Part shown: positions 42,901 to 53,402 of the stretch, one piece after another | How the letters are laid out: each line of letters opens with the position of its first letter | How positions within the stretch are numbered: position 1 is the stretch's first letter | Assembly: GCA_914767885.1 (NCBI GenBank) | Contig: CAJZBQ010000014.1 | Location: forward strand, 682,001 to 746,000 | Direction: 5' to 3' | DNA length: 64,000 nt | DNA from: Blepharisma stoltei | Taxonomy: Eukaryota; Ciliophora; Heterotrichea; Heterotrichida; Blepharismidae | Translations under genes and position numbers: made by a program | Notes under the pieces: model-generated | Told to the model about the DNA's origin: nothing | The model's database searches: none | The model's input: the letters and a program-made list of their open reading frames with translations, nothing else

Positions 42901-45900
42901 GCATCAGTCCAGGGACATTTTGAGTGTGTTCAAGTACTCATTGATAACAAAGCTAAAGTTCTTAAAAGAGATAAATGCAGAAGAACTGCATTAACCCTAG
43001 CAGTGAAAAACGGCCAAGCAAAGGTTGTTAGCCTTTTATTACAAAACGGCTCTGATTTTAATGACCCAGACTCGTCTAAAAATTATCCAATTCACTATGC
43101 CGCTGCTTATGGCTGGATAGAGTGCATTGATTTATTAATCCAAGCTGGAGCTGACATCAATGCAGTTAATGACTGAAAGCTGCAGCCTCTATTAGTAGCA
43201 ATGCTAATGGGGCAAACTGGCTGTGTTGACAGACTTTTAAAAGAGCCAAACTGTGATGTAAACTGTAAAGATGAAGAAGGAAGAACCCTGCTTTCTCAAG
43301 CCATAGAAATGCTTTCTATAGAAACTTTATCTCAGATCAAGTTTTTATTAAAAGAAAAAGGAGCTGACCCCAATATTGCTGATCGAAATGGTATGACTGC
43401 TTTACATTATTTGTGCAGAAAAGGAAAGCCTGTTTGCCAGATTCCTAATTTGACTCCTTATGAAATAAAAGACTGGGAAGATCAAGCTTCAGACTTCCAA
43501 CATGAAGCCCTTGAGCTGCTTATTGAGTTTGGCGCTGACGTGAATTTAAAATGCAAAAGCGAAAACACTCCTTTACTATATGCCCTGCAAGCAAAAAATA
43601 TCAGAATCTTCCAAGCATTGATACATAAAGAAGCAGATTTAGCTATTACTAGCAAAAACGGAGGAGGAATTTTCCATAAATTAGCCTGCTTGGATACAGA
43701 TTTTCTGGGAATGTATCATCAGTTGCTAAATATGCCCAGAGTTGTAAGTGCTGCGATTGATATTGTTGACGATAATGGTTTTACCCCATTTTTAAAGCTT
43801 ATTGATGAATTTGCTTCAAATCATTCAACTGCTTGGCAAAAGATATATGACTTAGAAAGAAAAATAATGACGAATGAGCTGGAAGAGCAAAAGAAAATAG
43901 CAAAAGGCGAAATGCTGGTGGAAACAGCTTCACCAAGTAGACCTGCAGTGCATGGGAAAATAAGTGGAAAAGGACCTTCTAAGACTATTAAGCAGCCTGT
44001 TCCTGAATCATCAGAAGAAGATGAGGATGTGGATTTTAGTGATAAAGTTGTGCATGGAAAAATAACTTCAAAAAGGCCGGCGAAGAGTATTAAGAATGCA
44101 ACATTTATTAATAATGAAGACTTTTCTCAAGGCCTTGCAATGCTCTCAGAGGGGCAGCTAAATCAAACTCAGTTTTCTCAAGTCCCTGCAATGGCTATAG
44201 GGGGACAATTTAATTTAGTTCAGACTCCTACAGACCCTGCTATGGGTTTTCAATCAAATCAAGCTCAGCCTACGCTTTTCTTCCAAAATTTTAACTCTGA
44301 GGCTATAAATTTAAATTACCAAGAACTTGAAAGAAGGTCCAAAGAAAAATTCGCAGAGCTAGTAGAGATAATAAGAGGAGTCCTTGTCGATCTTATAAAC
44401 CACGGAGCTAACCCAGCTGCTACAGTTGAAAAATTGCTAAAATACAAAGAAAATCCTGACCTTATTTATCAAGAAGAAAAAGAAAGCCAGATTCAAGATG
44501 CTGGTGGCGTATATAATAGGTATGGGCAATCAGAACAAAGGAAATTTTTTATTACTGATATTGATGGTACAAAGAAATATAAAGAGTACGGAGACAAAGG
44601 CCAGCAAAATGCTCTTCACCTTATAGCGATGAAGCCTGAAAAGCCACTTCTAGACTTTCTGCTATCTCTGCCTATCCCTATTAATCAAAGAGATTTTTAT
44701 GGTGATACTCCGCTTATTCTATTTGTGAAAGCAGTCCAACACGTAAGTGCTATTAAAACTTTGATAGACCACAATGCAGACCCAAATATATATAACTGCG
44801 AAAATGAAGGCCCTCTATTAAAAGCAATTCAGCATAATTTGCTAGATATAATAGATCTGCTTATTAAGAATCGGGCTATGATAGAAGTCACCTCAAAACT
44901 TGGGAAAACTCCACTGACGTTAGCAGTAGAAATGAAAAATGTAAAAATCGCTAGAAAATTATGTGAGGCAGGGGCCAGTGTGAATTTTAAAGACCCAAAA
45001 GGCCGCACAGCTCTCCATATTGCTATTAATTCTGCAGAAGCTACCTCAGACGCATCATTCGACATGGAGTCTCTTTTGCTCCACTTTGGAGCTAACATAA
45101 ATGCAGTGGACAACCGAGGAAGATGCCCATTGCACTATGCTTTTGTAAAAATTGGGAGACCATTTGATAAATCCCAGATAGATCCTATTGAAACTGTAAG
45201 CTCAGCTTGCTCAAGATCAGACATCAACGTAAATATCCAAGACCAGTGGAAAAAGACACCACTCCATTATGCTGCACAAAGGGGAGCACTGACATCAACC
45301 ATGTTTATGCTAGCAAAAGGAGCGAAAATTGATACAGAAGATGAAGATGGAAACACCTCTTTAGGAATTTCTATTAAATTTGGCCATGCAAACTATGCAA
45401 TTATGCTTATACAAAAAGACGCAAATGTGAATAAGCTGCTAATAATTAAGCCAGCAGAAGAAAAAAATGAAGAAGAAGTAGAAGAAAACAGGCTCGGGCT
45501 TTTTGGAGGAGCAAGAACCAAACAAACAGCGCGATCAGGTATGTTTGGAGGAATGTCAAGGGCACGACCTACAAAGCCATCCACAAACTCCTCACTACCA
45601 CAAGGCACTTATTCCATGTTTCGAGCTGCTATAATACAAGGTTGGCAAGGTGCTGCTTATTTAATGCTATACAATGGCTATCCTTATATGCTAGCAATGC
45701 AAGACGCGATGAACGAAATGAAATTTAAACTAGTCAAAACTCTGCTTGCCAAGGTTGGGGACGACAAAAAGCTACAGGAAATAAATGAGGATGGGCAAAA
45801 TCTTTTCCATACATTAGCCATCAAAGGATCTGCAGCTGACCAAGAAATCACACAAATTATATGTGATGAATTATTTGAAAGAGGAGTTGACTTATTTGCA

Positions 45901-48396
45901 GTTGACAATAAAGGCAAAACACCTCTTCATTATGCTGCTGCTTCTGGATATCGCTCATTGTGCCAATTTTTATTAGGAAAAGGCTCAAATCATGCATTGC
46001 CTGATAATAATGGAATTGTGCCATTAGCATATGCATTGCAAGGAAGCAAAATATTGACATCAGAACAAATGATCTTGATTTTCAGAGGATATGGGGCATC
46101 CTTGTCTTTTACTTTCAGAGAAGACGGAATTGATCTGACCCCAATTCTTCATGCAATCTCTCAGAAAGGCCCTCCGAGGTTAATAACTTTTCTACTGCAA
46201 AATGGATGCTCTTTAACTGAAGTGGACAGCTTACTTCCACCTTTAAATTAAAATAAAAAATCTTTTAAAGGTGGAGTCAATTTTTGATTAAAAAAAAATT
46301 ATAATAAAATTTTTTTAATTTTTATAAAAATATTAATTTATCCTTTAAAATAAAGTAAGATATAGATATATTTTCGATTCTACACATTAGAATAGGTATC
46401 ATATCTATTGAGATAGAAATTTTTTTATATAAAATTTTCCCAGTTTAAAAAGTTAAATTTTACTTATATTTTTTCCAATTTAACTTGGGAATTAGGAAGG
46501 AATGCAGTGATGCTAGCTATAATCAACAATGATATAAAAATGGTAGAAGCACTAATTAAAGAAGGCTCACTTGACATAAACCATTCTGATAAGAAAGGAC
46601 GAAACGCAGCCCACTATGCTGTGCAGCCTTTAGAATATGGCTCTTATGAAAATATAGATATACTAAAACTCCTTATAAGCTCAAAGATAAACGCAGGGAA
46701 ATTTGATAATGAAGGATGGTCACCATTCTGTCTGGCAGCTTTACAAAGGTCAAGAAGAATGGCCAAGCTGCTTGAAGCCCACAGATTCAAGGTTTCAGAG
46801 TACCCAGAACGAAGACTTTCTGTTTTTGAGCCCAGCATGGAGGTGGACTATGAAAAAGACGCTGAGTCATATCTACAAAAGCAGTCAGAGCTTGTTAAAG
46901 AAGAAAAAATAAAGAGACTTCCAGACAACACACAGGACTTCCCTGACTATTATGAAGTGGTTGACGACTATGACTTATACATGACCAAGGTAGATCTTCA
47001 ATATGGCCCTTACTCTCAATATCTTTTCTATAGAATGCAGTTATTGCATGACACAAATAGAGATAACTATATCATTTTCACCAGATGGGGAAGGATTGGA
47101 GAAGTAGGAGCTTTCCAGAGGACGCCTTTTGCTGATAGAAATGAAGCAGAAACAGAGTTTAAAAAGATTTTTAAGTCAAAATCTGGCAATGAGTGGAGAG
47201 AAGACTTTGTAAGAATTAAAGGAAAATATGTAAAGGTTGAATTCGCGAAAAAGAAAATAAGTCATAAGGACTTTATTAATGATTTTGATTTAGAAAGAGC
47301 TCCAAATAGCAATTTAGTTGAAGAGCTGCAAGTAGCGGTAAAGCATTTTACAAAGAATTCAATATATAGAAGCTATTTTGATCAGTCAGGAATTGATGTC
47401 AACGTTCTCAACTTTTCTTCAATATCAAGAGAAACTATTTTAGAAGCTGAAGAAATTATAAGGAAAATTGCTGTTTTGGTTGGGGAGCTCAGAGATTCTC
47501 AGGATGTTGATAAAAATCTAGATATCAAACAAGAAATTTCTGACTTATCAAGCAGATATTATGAATTAATACCATCTCCTGGATTTGAGCACACTGCAGT
47601 TAGCCCTATTTTAGCCCCTTTAGATGTTAAAGCCAAACTTGATACTCTTGACAGCTTAAAAAACATCCAAATTGCAAGCAAAATTATTTTGGGTGCCATT
47701 AACAGTCAGGATTCTATCAATCCTCTTGACTATACATATCTTGCCTTGAATACAAGCTTAAACCTTGTAGACTCTAAAAGTCCAGAATTTAACGTTATTG
47801 AGAAATATATGAAAGCAGGAAGAGGCGATGATACACAAATTTTAGGCTTGTTCCAGGTAAATAGAAGAGGTGAAGCTGAAAAAATAGAAAAATTCAAAAA
47901 TATAGAGCAAAGAAAGCTATTATGGCATGGAACTGGATCAGCGAATATTATTGGGATTTTAACTCAAGGACTAAGAATTGCTCCCCCTGAAGTGCCTAAT
48001 ATGGGCTGGATGTTTGGAAAAGGTGTATATTTTGCAGACATGTTTATGAAAAGCTTGGGATATGCTCATTCAGAAGCTGGAGATACAAGCTTTTTCATGC
48101 TTTTGTGTGAGGTTGTGCTTGGGAAGACTTATGATAGATATCAATCTGAATATGTAGAGAAACTTCCTGAAGGGTTCCTTTCTACTCTTGGGAAAGGACA
48201 AGAAGGCCCAGACTGCACTCAGAGTATCTATTTACCAAATGGTGTCGAAGTACCGCTTGGCCCTATTATTGAACAAGAAAAGCCTAATAATGAGCCATAC
48301 TGGAGTTTAAATATGAACGAATATATCGTTTACAACACTGATCAAATAAGAATCCGCTACCTGCTGCATTTGAAATCAGAGCAGCCAATGTGGTAA
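39996..48396 (+). CDS. Giant ankyrin-WGR-PARP protein
   Basis: A 2,404-residue ADP-ribosyltransferase after removal of two IESs (41179-42113, 46231-46494). Residues about 1-290 are Lys/Glu-rich with many SP and basic clusters (nucleic acid binding is likely). Residues about 300-1870 carry many ankyrin repeats (e.g. KDKKGYAALHYAAEYGCIEM, TPLHYAAQRGALTSTMFML). The WGR domain is at about 1960 (YIIFTRWGRIGEVGAFQ). A helical PARP regulatory domain follows. The catalytic domain contains LLWHGTGSANIIGILTQGL (His), MFGKGVYFADM (Tyr) and MNEYIVYNTDQIRIRYLL (Glu at about 2378), so the H-Y-E triad of poly-ADP-ribosylating enzymes is intact. WGR suggests activation by DNA breaks. Tankyrases combine ankyrin repeats with PARP but have SAM rather than WGR, so this differs from them. 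TGA reads as Trp at 41007 and 43174. Confidence 0.93.
41221..41310 (+). repeat. (T8-9 GGCCTA)n minisatellite, left arm
   Basis: About six consecutive units of T7-9 followed by GGCCTA or GCCTA. The complementary array at 41875-42075 (about 13 units of GGCC + A8-9 + TA) could pair with it to form a long stem. A third stretch in the same direction is at 41486-41570. Confidence 0.9.
41315..41475. repeat. Fold-back-like segment inside the PARP IES, related to the CDPK insertion
   Basis: GCTGTAAGGCTGATAAATTC, TGATCGGAATTTATCGGTTG and GTTGCACCAAATC resemble the left half of the insertion in the CDPK gene (CTGTAAAGGCTGTGGATTCT, GTCCGGAATCCGTTGATTGG, TGGAACCAACTCC). The local palindromes GGTCGGACCAAAAAGCG / ATTTGGTCCGAC and CTATATAGAGG strengthen this. 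Confidence 0.55.
41875..42075 (-). repeat. (T8-9 GGCCTA)n minisatellite, right arm
   Basis: About 13 units of A7-10 TAGGCC with single-base variants (TAGGCT, TAGGCA, TAGGCCC). It mirrors the arrays at 41221 and 41486 within the same IES. Long open frames across it are artefacts of the repeat. Confidence 0.9.
46231..46494 (+). mobile_element. Family B-like MITE/IES in PARP gene, TTA repeats
   Basis: 261 bp between TTA (46231-46233, 46492-46494). The left end is CTTCCACCTTTAAATTAAAA, followed by an inverse copy TTTTAAAGGTGGAGTCAA; the right end is CCAATTTAACTTGGGAA. Excision joins an ankyrin repeat (TEVDSL) to GRNAVMLAIINND. Confidence 0.9.
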
Positions 48397-48546
48397 TTAA
48401 TAAAATTAATTCAGGTTCTCTGGTCTATTCTATATTTCAAAATTAGTTTAACTGCATCTTTTCTACCTAAAATAAGATAATGATCAAAAGTTCTTGCTAA
48501 TATCATTAATATCATAAACAATATAATTATATTATTCATTTAAGAA

Positions 48547-49266
48547 ATGATAAAAAGGCTATTTCCTTCTATCATTTCTCCCTTCAAAAGGCTCCCTCAT
48601 TTTAACTTTTCCACTTTTAATCGCCTACAAAGGTCAATCGACAAAGAACTCGTCCACGAAAACGAGAACTACAAAATCAACGAAGCGATCCCTCGATTCC
48701 TAAAAGATCGAGATTTCACCTTGACCGACATCAAAGACTCCACACAAATTTTACTCACAAAAATTTCTCACGGTAAAAACGTGGTTGTTTCCTTCAACGC
48801 CAAGATTGTCTTCAAAGAAGAAAAGAATTTGCCACAAATTTCTGATTTAGTTGAAGAAAAAGGCATAAGAAAGACTTTTAGTGACAAAGAAGATGAAAAG
48901 GTTCCTTTCAAATTATCTCCAGATTTTCATAAAACTTCAGTTGATTTCATTGTAGTTATAAAAAAGCCTGATGCGAAATCTGGGATGGTTTTTGAATGCT
49001 CGACAAAAATAAATGAGGTGATCATTCATAAAGCTTATTCTACACATGATACAGAGATATCGAAAGATATTTCAGCTGTTGATTATAGGTATAAAGGAAG
49101 GAATTTTGAAAATATAGACAGCAATTTGAGGTTAAGGATGACTGATTATTTGAAAGACCATGGAATTGATGAAGAGCTTGTAGCTTTTCTTGAAGCATAT
49201 TCCCCTGACAAAGAGAGGCATCAGTATGTAGAGTTTTTGGAAAAGCTGAAAAATTTCGTTAAATAG
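48547..49266 (+). CDS. MAM33/p32 (C1QBP) family mitochondrial matrix protein
   Basis: A 239-residue intact gene. The basic, Ser/Phe-rich N-terminus (MIKRLFPSIISPFKRLPHF) looks like a mitochondrial presequence. The acidic core includes the characteristic C-terminal block NLRLRMTDYLKDHGIDEELV and FLEAYSPDKERHQYVEFLEKLKNFVK (spanning the last 45 residues), which matches the MAM33/p32 signature of the mitochondrial glycoprotein family. These form acidic trimers in the matrix, linked to translation and respiration. No insertion or intron is present. It lies 150 bp downstream of the PARP stop. Confidence 0.9.
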   Translation: MIKRLFPSIISPFKRLPHFNFSTFNRLQRSIDKELVHENENYKINEAIPRFLKDRDFTLTDIKDSTQILLTKISHGKNVVVSFNAKIVFKEEKNLPQISDLVEEKGIRKTFSDKEDEKVPFKLSPDFHKTSVDFIVVIKKPDAKSGMVFECSTKINEVIIHKAYSTHDTEISKDISAVDYRYKGRNFENIDSNLRLRMTDYLKDHGIDEELVAFLEAYSPDKERHQYVEFLEKLKNFVK

Positions 49267-49302
49267 ACTTTTACAATTATGTGTTAAGAATTAATTTTTG
49301 GA

Positions 49303-52300
49303 CTAAAGTGCAAAATTATAGTGATTTGTGCCGTTTTTCGAGTAAGACTCAGCTGAGCTCTCTCGGAACTTAGGTCGAGGGATTCTGGAAGGCGTAGACT
49401 GGTTTGCAGTCTGAATCGGCTGATATTTTGTTGGAGGCCTTCTCAACGCCAGTGGACTTGCGCTAAGCACTCTTTTAATATTCACATCTTTCACCTTAAG
49501 CTGCTGCAGAGCTTTATTTTTAGCTTGTGCTTCATTTTCTGCATGAGATTTTATTATTCTCAGCTTTTTATTTGCTTCATCTTGAAAATTTTTCAATAAA
49601 ACTAGCTCTTTTCTATATTTCTCATTTTCTTCTGTAAGCTGTTTTTCTTTATTTTTCATTTTAATTATAAGTCCTCCGATTTTCGAGTCCCTATCTTTTA
49701 TGGCATATTGGTAGCTTTCAATATCTCTTTCTAGCTTGTCTAGTTTCCTTAAAATTGTATTTTTATCAGCCCTTTCTTTTTCCAGCAGCCTAAGAGTCCT
49801 TTCTACTTCTTCATTTTTTAGGTTTTTTCTAATTGAATATCCTAAATCTACAGATTTAAGCCTAGTGCCTAGTGCTAATGTACAGACAGTTTCTCCAGAA
49901 CTTTCTTCACAAGGATTGCAGTTTAAAATTACAGTTACCATGCTTTCTTCACCTCCTAAAGTCTGCTGCAGAATTCTTGTCAGCATAGAGTTTCTGTAAG
50001 GGATATGGTTTTGCTTGGTTTCTAGTGCTGCAATTACATCTTGCAGTGCTGATAAAGACTTGTTGATTAGCAAAGTTTCTTTTAAGATATCTCCACTGAC
50101 TTTACTTTTGCTTATTCGTTCACTGCCAGCTAAGTCTACAAATTGAATAATTCCTGTATGGCTTCCTTTTACAATTTTCAATGTATAAATGCAATGGCTT
50201 CTGGATGAACTGGAATTCGACTCAGTAAATTTTGTGGATCTTTTAAGGGCTGCTTGCTGAATTAAAGTCAAGCATTGGCTAAACCAGTCTTAATTAATCT
50301 TAATTAGGAGATTAACGGCTGCTAAGCCCTTATTGTTTACGCAGTCACCCAGATCCGAAGGTTCCTCCGCTTTGCGACTTCCGCCTACAGGACTCCAACT
50401 TAATGGCTAGCCTGTTCTGTTGGTTGCCTCCTCCTTGCAATCTACAACCTTGCTCCAGTGTTGAGTGCGCAGATTTAGGAATTCTGCGGCCTTGCTTGAG
50501 GCTGTGAGAACGAGGTTGCCCATTCCGAAAATGTGAAAAACAAATTTTTCTGGTAGGGCTATAGGCCAAAAAGGAAATCCAAGCCCTGGACGCAACGCCC
50601 AGTATCGCGCTAGGGAGTTGCCCGATTGATCAGGAGGTACCTTCCTGAAGTTGCTGGGCTTCCCCTTTCCAACTTGGAAGCCTTTTCTTCCCCGAGGTAA
50701 AACCCTTGTGACAGAGTGAGCTGCGGTCCACCAAATTCGACATTGCGCTATGCTGTGCCAAGGTAAAACCTGGCCGGATGCACGCCCCGAGCGCGTTTTC
50801 CCCTTCCACAAGGTCCCCGGGTAACCCCGGCTACAGGTGTTGAGAAAAAGGGCTGGTTCGCCATCGCCATTTTAATGTATGGCTAAACCAATCATTTTCT
50901 AGCTTAATTTCAGCCATTTCAACAGTTTCTTTTCAGTTCTTGCTGAGTGCATCATTACTTACTGCTCTTCTCTGTAAGCCACTAAATTCTTTAATTTCAT
51001 TATTTTTTTAAAATTTATATTGAAAAATAGTTTTTCAAATTTGAAATTAATGATTAATGTTATTTATTAAATTTATGTCATAAAGCTCAAGCTATTAATA
51101 ATTTAACATATAAAAAATAAAATTTAGTATAGAATAAACTTATTAGGGCTACTCTAAAGATTATGGGCCAGGAGGAGAGGGAAATACGGCCATGCCCATA
51201 TGGTGTCTACTGCTATCATCCGACAAGGCCCAAATAGCAAACTCAGAAAAGATTCTATCTGCAACAATCAGGTTTGAATGTGAAGAAAATAATCACCATG
51301 ATAATTTTATCAGAAATTATACTTTTTGATCAGACTCAGATTTATCAGAAAATTAATTCTAAATCGACTCAGACCAATTACATAGATTTTATCAGAAATG
51401 TTTGGCAGCCTCTTATAAGTCTTAGGTAATTTTAATGTTAAAATTTAAACGTATTATATTTCAAATAAAAAATTGTTTTAAGGAGTAGTGATTTCTAAGA
51501 AGCAGGTCAAAGTAAGTTATTTCCCAATCATTTTCTCGATCATGGAGGCAGTGAGTTAGCAAGTTTCTTACTTGTTCATTATAAATTTCAATACAATTCA
51601 AATATACCTGATACTCTCCTACTATCGCCACTTTTAAAGCTTCCACAGATTTCGACAGCACTTCATTCATTGTATAAGTCTTCCCAGATCCAGTCTGCCC
51701 ATAAGCTAAAATGCATGCCCTTCCTCCAGATGCTACCATATTAATCGATGGGGCAATGTCAAAAAACAAGTCGTCAATCGAAGACTCTGACCCAAATATC
51801 CTATCAAATTCGAATTTCTTTATTTCAGTTATAGGTTTCCCTTTTTCTTTGTTCAAAAAAGTGCTGACTTGGATTCCCAACTCATCATAAGCCACACAAG
51901 TACTTTTATTTGTATCAGAATCCAGCACAGGCCGCACTTTTACTAACTCCCCCCCCTCCGAGAGTGAACAAAAAAATTTTGTTCACTCACGGAGGGGGGT
52001 TAATTTTTTTTTTTTAAAAAAATTTATATATAAATTTTATAAAAAATATTTTTTTTCGAAATTTAAAAAAATCCTGATTCGCAAAAATGGGAAAAACAAA
52101 TATTAATTTAATTTATAAATTTATGTTTTAAAAAGCAATTCGTTTAAAATTAAACAGAATTAGCGCTAGATTTCATTATGCTAATTATCACTTATATATC
52201 AAATTTTTTTTCCATTAAAAATTTTTCTATTAAAAAAAATTTTGTTCAGTCACGGAGGGTGGGTTTTTTGGGGAAAAAAATAGCGATTTTTCTAATGGTT

Positions 52301-53033
52301 TTGTTCACTCACGGAGGGGGGGGAGTAAGACTTTTACACTGTGGCAGGCTTCTGCTGGCGAGTTTGTGCTTGAATCAATGGAGTTTCTACGAGAAGAGAT
52401 ATGAGATCCAGATTTTTTGGTTTGTCTAGAAGTATCTAATTGCGATTTGAGCTCTTCCTGCTCCTTTAAGGTATTAGATAGCATCTGTTCTAGCTCTGCT
52501 AGTCTTGTTGTGTCTCCTTTTTGTGTAGCCAAGGTTGCTATTTCTTGTCTAAGTTCATTGCATTCTTCTTTTAGCCTTTGTATTTCTACTTCTTTCGCAT
52601 AGGTTATTTCATCAAGCTCACCTTTATACATGATAGCGTTCTCTTCAGCTTGGTATAAGCGCTCCTCTAAGTCTTGTTTTGAGTATTCAAGAATCCTGGC
52701 TGAGTTTTCCCATTGATCATTTAAATGTTCAAGCTCTCTTTTTTGTTCTTCAAATATTTTCAGCCTTGACCTAAGCTGATCGATTTCTTTTTGCAGTTTG
52801 CATACCTCTGACTCGTTTTTTTGGTACCTTTCCTTATAATTTTGGAGCTCTTCAGTAAGTTTTTCAATTTTATTGACAGCTTGTGACAGCTTTTCATCTT
52901 TTTCGGCAACTTCAGATTCAAGAAGTTCTTCATATTCTTTGGATTGAGCTTGATAGCTGAGTAAAATTTACTCTTCGTATTCTTGCTTTAATTGGTCTAA
53001 TTGTAAATAGATATCAGCCTCTTGATCACTCAT
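49303..53033 (-). CDS. Kinesin-14-like motor protein, interrupted by three insertions
   Basis: A 744-residue kinesin after removing a 15-nt intron (52958-52972), a family A MITE (51944-52328), an IES (51001-51497) and a retroposon-like insertion (50276-50890). The total is an exact multiple of three. Residues about 1-235 are coiled coil (MSDQEADIYLQLDQLKQEY, IDQLRSRLKIFEEQKRELE). The motor begins VKVLVKVRPVLDS and has the P-loop AYGQTGSGKTYTMN, IEIYNEQVRNLL, NSSSSRSHCIYTLKIV, QFVDLAGSERISKSKVSG and IPYRNSMLTRILQQTLGG. A further coiled coil and basic tail (RPPTKYQPIQTANQS) end the protein. An N-terminal coiled coil before the motor is the kinesin-14 arrangement, normally minus-end directed, though the neck residues were not checked. 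Confidence 0.88.
50276..50890 (-). mobile_element. Retroposon-like insertion in kinesin-14-like gene, 11-bp duplication
   Basis: TGGCTAAACCA at 50276-50286 and 50880-50890 flanks 593 bp of GC-rich DNA. On the minus strand it starts ATACATTAAAATGGCGATGG and ends CTAATTAAGATTAATTAAGA, as in the COPB insertion. The two also share the interior words GGCCGCAGA and ACTGGAGCAA. Excision restores IKLENDWFSQCLTLIQQAALKR. Confidence 0.85.
51001..51497. mobile_element. TA-bounded IES in kinesin-14-like motor domain
   Basis: TA at 51001-51002 and 51496-51497; excision of 495 bp joins DWEITYFDLLL to NEIKEFSGLQRRAVSNDALS in frame. The interior has a GC-richer patch (about 51150-51245) and three copies of TTTATCAGAAA (51307, 51343, 51390). 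No strong TIR is visible, so the boundary is less certain than the others. Confidence 0.6.
51944..52328 (+). mobile_element. Family A MITE/IES in kinesin-14-like gene, TAA repeats
   Basis: 382 bp between TAA (51944-51946, 52326-52328), same orientation and very similar to the copies at 561, 31411 and 56987. Removal gives ACHSVKVL-VKVRPVLDS and so joins the coiled coil to the motor. Confidence 0.93.
52958..52972 (-). other. 15-nt intron in kinesin-14-like gene
   Basis: GTAAATTTTACTCAG on the minus strand. Unspliced, the codon GAG is followed by an in-frame TAA. Splicing gives QEYED-YQAQSKEYEELLE and a continuous coiled coil from MSDQEADIY. Confidence 0.88.
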
Positions 53034-53402
53034 TATAAAGTATGGATATTACTTAAATTAATATTTGGTATGACATATATAGGGATATTTTGAGGTTGAC
53101 AAATGAGAAAGAAAAGAATAAGACGAAAAGCGAGATTTAGATAATATTGCGTAATTAAAATATAATTAAAATGCATATGAAAATGCATATCTACAGAAAT
53201 ATTAAAGGAGTTTTATTTCAAAGCCATTTAATTATTTAAGAAAATAACAGGAAAATTTTGTAAACAAGTGGAATGAAAAATCTTTTGGTTTGTATTTTCT
53301 ATGCTCATAATATATAAGCATTTTATCAGTGATAAAATTAATTTTGCTAGAAATTAAATAAATGCTGATTTTCTTAATTAAACAACACATTTCCTTTTAC
53401 AA
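53034..53402. other. AT-rich intergenic region between divergent genes
   Basis: This 369-bp gap between the kinesin-14-like and LRR genes contains a short repeat, AAATGCATATGAAAATGCATAT (about 53168), and otherwise only AT-rich DNA. It should contain both promoters. Confidence 0.4.

Noticed and set aside
50407-50811. 134-codon minus-strand frame in the kinesin-14-like insertion
   Set aside because: It is out of frame with the element's ATGGCG start and lacks recognisable domains. The same region has other long chance frames.
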